Below are positions 5,891 through 8,188 of a DNA stretch of 8,188 nucleotides, piece after piece. The notes under the pieces are model-generated. The model was given only the letters and a program-made list of their open reading frames with translations, did not search any database and was not told where the DNA came from. The stretch comes from Alphaproteobacteria bacterium (GTDB lineage Bacteria > Pseudomonadota > Alphaproteobacteria > Puniceispirillales > Puniceispirillaceae). How positions within the stretch are numbered: position 1 is the first letter of the stretch; every line of letters begins with the position of its first letter. The stretch is from assembly GCA_011524805.1 (NCBI GenBank), contig WTJO01000157.1:1-8188 (forward strand), in the 5' to 3' direction. The translations under genes and the position numbers were made by a program.

Positions 5891-6301
5891 CTATTTAGCT
5901 AGAATACCGTTTATCAATGCAATTCTGTCCCGGCGTTCAACGGGGTCTAGCGGCACAGCTTCACCCTTGCCCCAGATAGGCCCCGGCCAAGCCGCATCAT
6001 CTGTGTATCTCAGCACAATATGAAGATGAAATTGAGAGACAATATTGCCTAACGCGCCAATATTTATCTTGTCCGGCTGTTTGCTGCGTTCTAGCTCACT
6101 GCTTATCTGTGTAATCAGCCCGTGCATCGTCTGCATTGTCTTATTATCGATATCATGCCATTCTGACAGACCATCAATTTGCGGGACAAGCAGTAGCCAG
6201 AAAAAACGCTTATCATCAGCAATTCTTATCTGTATATTTTTATAAATATCAATAAGTTGACTAGAGTCGTTAATCCTGTCATCAAGGATAAATCCTGTCA
6301 T
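5891..6301 (-). CDS. HIT-family nucleotide-binding protein (histidine triad hydrolase-like)
   Basis: This 136-residue protein is of the HIT superfamily, whose members hydrolyse or transfer nucleotidyl groups from substrates such as Ap4A or adenosine phosphoramidates. The core VPQIDGLSEWHDI (39-51) is followed by the triad region SQFHLHIVLRYTDD (89-102). H92 and H94 match the first two triad histidines, including the usual nucleophile, but the third position is V96. The C-terminal WPGPIWG (105-111) is a signature I associate with an alphaproteobacterial HIT branch, where the third His is, as I recall, often missing. N-terminal residues 1-20 (FILDDRINDSSQLID) are typical of that branch. Its ATG overlaps the desaturase stop by 4 bp (ATGA), so translation is probably coupled. 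No promoter is seen between the two. Activity is likely but its substrate is unknown. Confidence 0.9.
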   Translation of the reverse strand: MTGFILDDRINDSSQLIDIYKNIQIRIADDKRFFWLLLVPQIDGLSEWHDIDNKTMQTMHGLITQISSELERSKQPDKINIGALGNIVSQFHLHIVLRYTDDAAWPGPIWGKGEAVPLDPVERRDRIALINGILAK

Positions 6302-7413
6302 TTCTGCCTCACTGGCAATGTCCGAACAAGATAGACAGACTCGCCTTTTAGCTGGCGGAACAGAATAGGCACCATCTCTTTATATGCTGCCCAGATAGAC
6401 CTGCATGGCGGCGGTAAATCATCTTTCAGCAACTTATGGAGCGCAGGCAGGTTATAATAGGGCACAGCCGGATACATATGATGTTCGACATGATAATTCA
6501 TATTCAGATAAATAAATCTGGAGACAGGGTTCATATAGACTGTTCTGGTATTCAGCCTGTGGTCAGTGACATTATCATCAAGCCCGCCATGCTGGATAAG
6601 GCCAGTCATATTGAAATGCCATGCCCCATAAAGACGCGGCGCGCCAATCAGCATTACGGGAAGCCAGCTTTCAAGCAAAAAACAGCTTGTAATCACACCG
6701 GCATAGATGGCTAGCCAGATATGCGAAATCATCATGGCTTTTTTATGGTGGCTCTCAGGGATATAGGTTGCTTCATCAGGTGACATGCGGCCGGAAAGAT
6801 GAATGATCATCCGCTTAAAGGCGTCAATTACGTCTGGAATGCCAAAAAAATTCAGTAATGTATGGATAGCTCTTGGCGGTTTCATCAGCGCGATTTCAGG
6901 ATCTCGCCCTACAATCAGCGTGTCTGTATGGTGGCGCGCATGGCTATATTTCCACGTTACCGGATTGCGCATGATCATAAAACAGGCGATCTGATAGACA
7001 ATATCGTTCATCCAGCCTGTTTTGAAGGCTGTGCCATGACCTGCCTCATGCCAGCGTGAATCAGCCGCAGAGCCATATAACACACCATAGAAAAGCCATA
7101 CTGGAACAGCCAGCCAGCTTGCCCCAAGCATCGCCGCACCGCTTCCAGTTGCAATCAAAAGCCCATATAACAGCACAGTATCTCTCAGAGCAGGCAAATC
7201 ACGTCTCTGCATCAATTGCTTCAGGTCTGCCCTGTCTATTCTGGTCTTATACCAACTTGGTGATTTGTGCCTGTCTGCGGGGTGCTCCTTTTGAAAGCGC
7301 ACAAGATCATATTCATCAAGCGTTCTTAATTCTGTCTGACTGTCCATAGAGTTGAGTGTGCCATGACTGATATGCATGTTCAAGCGCAGGGTAATACGGG
7401 CATGCCATATCAT
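6298..7413 (-). CDS. Membrane fatty acid desaturase family protein (three His boxes, MocD-like)
   Basis: This 371-residue integral membrane di-iron protein has the three histidine boxes of the desaturase/hydroxylase superfamily: H122-EAG-H126, H158-AR-HH (161-162) and H308-VE-HH (311-312). An additional H275 in GLIQHGG is the usual extra ligand. Hydrophobic segments near 78-98, 101-115, 226-246 and 249-264 give a multi-pass inner-membrane topology with the boxes on the cytoplasmic side. The C-terminal half, with DHRLNTRTVYMNP and NMNYHVEHHMYPAVPYYNLP, recalls desaturases close to MocD hydrocarbon oxygenase; this is from memory. The substrate and double-bond position cannot be read; beta-carotene-type hydroxylase is less likely. 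The ATG at 7413 is chosen because AGGA (7423-7420) lies 6 nt upstream; M13 and M23 have no ribosome-binding site. It overlaps the HIT gene by 4 bp and is divergent from a DMT transporter. No partner ferredoxin gene is adjacent. Confidence 0.9.
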   Translation of the reverse strand: MIWHARITLRLNMHISHGTLNSMDSQTELRTLDEYDLVRFQKEHPADRHKSPSWYKTRIDRADLKQLMQRRDLPALRDTVLLYGLLIATGSGAAMLGASWLAVPVWLFYGVLYGSAADSRWHEAGHGTAFKTGWMNDIVYQIACFMIMRNPVTWKYSHARHHTDTLIVGRDPEIALMKPPRAIHTLLNFFGIPDVIDAFKRMIIHLSGRMSPDEATYIPESHHKKAMMISHIWLAIYAGVITSCFLLESWLPVMLIGAPRLYGAWHFNMTGLIQHGGLDDNVTDHRLNTRTVYMNPVSRFIYLNMNYHVEHHMYPAVPYYNLPALHKLLKDDLPPPCRSIWAAYKEMVPILFRQLKGESVYLVRTLPVRQK

Positions 7414-7419
7414 AAAAAG

Positions 7420-7423
7420 TCCT
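7420..7423 (-). promoter_or_regulatory. Ribosome-binding site that decides the desaturase start
   Basis: AGGA on the minus strand, 6 nt before the ATG at 7413. The internal ATGs at 7377 and 7347 have no such sequence, which favours the longer protein. Confidence 0.55.
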
Positions 7424-7529
7424 GTTTATCGCTTCTGAATGAGATTGCGACAAGATAGATAATCTTGGGCTCGGTCATATTCTTGGCTTGCTATGTGATG
7501 TGTGAAAGTGGTGAAGTAAAGTTATCGGG

Positions 7530-7545
7530 TGTGAAGTTGTTCACA
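7530..7545. promoter_or_regulatory. CRP/FNR-type palindrome TGTGA-N6-TCACA
   Basis: TGTGAA-gttg-TTCACA is a perfect 16-bp inverted repeat and contains both half-sites of the CRP consensus TGTGA-N6-TCACA without mismatch. It lies in the divergent region between desaturase and transporter genes, 12 bp upstream of the transporter ATG and about 117 bp upstream of the desaturase ATG. Extra TGTGA half-sites occur at 7494-7498 and 7501-7505, plus a GGTGA at 7510-7514. Close to the transporter start it might repress that gene; at its distance from the desaturase it could activate. The regulator is unknown, and many alphaproteobacteria have several CRP/FNR-family proteins. Confidence 0.5.
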
Positions 7546-7557
7546 TCGTTTCGGGGG

Positions 7558-8188
7558 ATGGTTTTGGCACAGAAAATACAGAATATGAAAGGGGCATTGC
7601 TGATGATGCTGGCAATGTTCGTTTTTTCCGCTGTTGATGCTATCGCCAAATTGCTGACCGCAGATTATCACCCTGTGCAGATTGTCTGGACACGCCAGCT
7701 TGGATTGATGATGTGCGTATGTGTTTTGCTTTTGATTAAAGGGCCTATGCTATTTCAGACTGCGCATCTAAAATTGCAGATTTTCAGAGGCGTTATTGCG
7801 ATAGGGTCTGCGATCTTATTTATTTTTTCGATAAAATTTGTGCCACTTGCAGATGCGATTACCATCACCTTTATCTCGCCCTTTATTGTGACAATAGCCG
7901 GTGCATTTATCTTAAAAGAGCGTATCGGGGTCTATAGATGGCTGGCGGTGCTGGTGGGGTTTGTCGGTGCGCTTATTGTGCTTCGCCCCGGTTTTAATAG
8001 TTTCCATCCTGCCTTGTTGCTAGCAGGTGTGGCGGCCTCTTTATTTGCCTTGCGACAGATAATCTCTCGTCATATCGGCGCGCATGATTCAACTTTGACC
8101 ACTATTTTATACACGGCCATAGCCGGCTTTGCGTTGACCAGCATACCATTGCCTTTTGTATTTGAGATGCCGGCAAATACAACAGATC
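7558..8188 (+). CDS. DMT superfamily (EamA) transporter, 3' end outside window
   Basis: The visible 210 residues are an inner-membrane carrier of the drug/metabolite transporter superfamily. About seven membrane segments can be seen: 11-31, 42-60, 76-93, 98-119, 126-143, 151-169 and 179-203. The first EamA repeat is complete, with its hallmark PLADAITITFISPFIV and LKERI (about 96-123), a conserved RW and LRPG (142-145). The second repeat starts near residue 151 and is cut by the window end. Members export or import amino acids, nucleotide-linked molecules or other small metabolites; the substrate cannot be told. The ATG at 7558 puts the first membrane helix right behind a short charged N-terminus, as usual. 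GGGGG directly before it is too close to be a normal ribosome-binding site. The frame stays open upstream, with an ATG at 7498, and an ATG at 7585 is also possible, so the start is uncertain. It is divergent from the desaturase. Confidence 0.9.
   Translation, partial: MVLAQKIQNMKGALLMMLAMFVFSAVDAIAKLLTADYHPVQIVWTRQLGLMMCVCVLLLIKGPMLFQTAHLKLQIFRGVIAIGSAILFIFSIKFVPLADAITITFISPFIVTIAGAFILKERIGVYRWLAVLVGFVGALIVLRPGFNSFHPALLLAGVAASLFALRQIISRHIGAHDSTLTTILYTAIAGFALTSIPLPFVFEMPANTTD

Noticed and set aside
5835..6023. A 62-residue plus-strand open frame starting in the gap between the HIT and photolyase genes
   Set aside because: Most of it is antisense to the conserved C-terminus of the HIT protein. 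The product has low complexity and no family resemblance.
7347..7413. Shorter desaturase starting at M13 or M23
   Set aside because: Neither internal ATG has a Shine-Dalgarno sequence, whereas the ATG at 7413 has AGGA at good distance.
7425..7453. Minus-strand promoter-like boxes TTGTCG-N17-GATAAA ahead of the desaturase
   Set aside because: Transcription would start near 7418, downstream of the AGGA ribosome-binding site, leaving a nearly leaderless mRNA. The boxes match only 4 of 6 each.
7498..7557. Upstream in-frame ATG at 7498 as start of the DMT transporter
   Set aside because: It would add 20 residues unlike the usual N-terminus, has no ribosome-binding site and would make the CRP-like palindrome coding. 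It cannot be fully excluded.
1..8188. Search for CRISPR arrays, tRNA/rRNA genes, insertion sequences, phage or toxin-antitoxin genes
   Set aside because: No repeat arrays, tRNA-like folds, transposase motifs or terminal inverted repeats were seen; the DNA is nearly fully occupied by ordinary chromosomal genes.

Overview
The window is a gene-dense stretch of bacterial chromosome, probably from an alphaproteobacterium. GC content is moderate (mid-40s percent by eye). The HIT protein, the FrnE/DsbA-like protein, the HugZ-like protein, the FeS photolyase and the desaturase all have an alphaproteobacterial look. Very short spacers, two light-driven DNA repair enzymes and no terminators or mobile elements would fit a sunlit-surface marine lineage such as SAR116. 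That placement is inference from remembered sequence style, not from a search.

Layout, left to right. (1) 1-855 (+) is the C-terminal part of Mfd, the transcription-repair coupling factor. (2) 860-1501 (-) is a FrnE/DsbA-type thioredoxin-fold protein. It converges on mfd, with only 4 bp between the two stop codons. (3) 1502-1583 is a short divergent promoter region in which the two -10 elements appear to overlap. (4) 1584-2087 and 2097-2753 (+) form a two-gene unit: a HugZ-like PPOX-fold protein and a glutathione S-transferase. (5) 7413 down to 2781 (-) is a run of four genes in transcription order: fatty acid desaturase, HIT-family protein (4-bp ATGA overlap), class I CPD photolyase (after a 105-bp gap) and FeS-type (6-4) photolyase (8-bp gap). 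(6) 7414-7557 is a second divergent intergenic region. It carries a perfect CRP-type palindrome. (7) 7558 to the window end (+) is a DMT/EamA transporter cut off by the edge.

How the genes fit together. The two photolyases repair the two main UV lesions, cyclobutane dimers and (6-4) photoproducts. Both keep every cofactor and electron-transfer residue I could place, so the pair looks like a complete photoreactivation module. The nearby mfd adds light-independent transcription-coupled repair, but it is on the other strand and is not part of the same unit. The thioredoxin-fold protein, the GST and the HugZ-like protein are redox or heme-related housekeeping genes. The desaturase-HIT pair lies directly upstream of the photolyases and may share readthrough transcription with them. 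This is suggestive of a combined light or cold response, but not shown.

I found no RNA genes, CRISPR arrays, insertion sequences, phage genes or obviously new multi-gene system. The observations most worth a second look are the regulatory DNA (CRP-like site, overlapping divergent promoters, repeats ahead of the photolyases) and the unusual antenna-loop sequence of the CPD photolyase.
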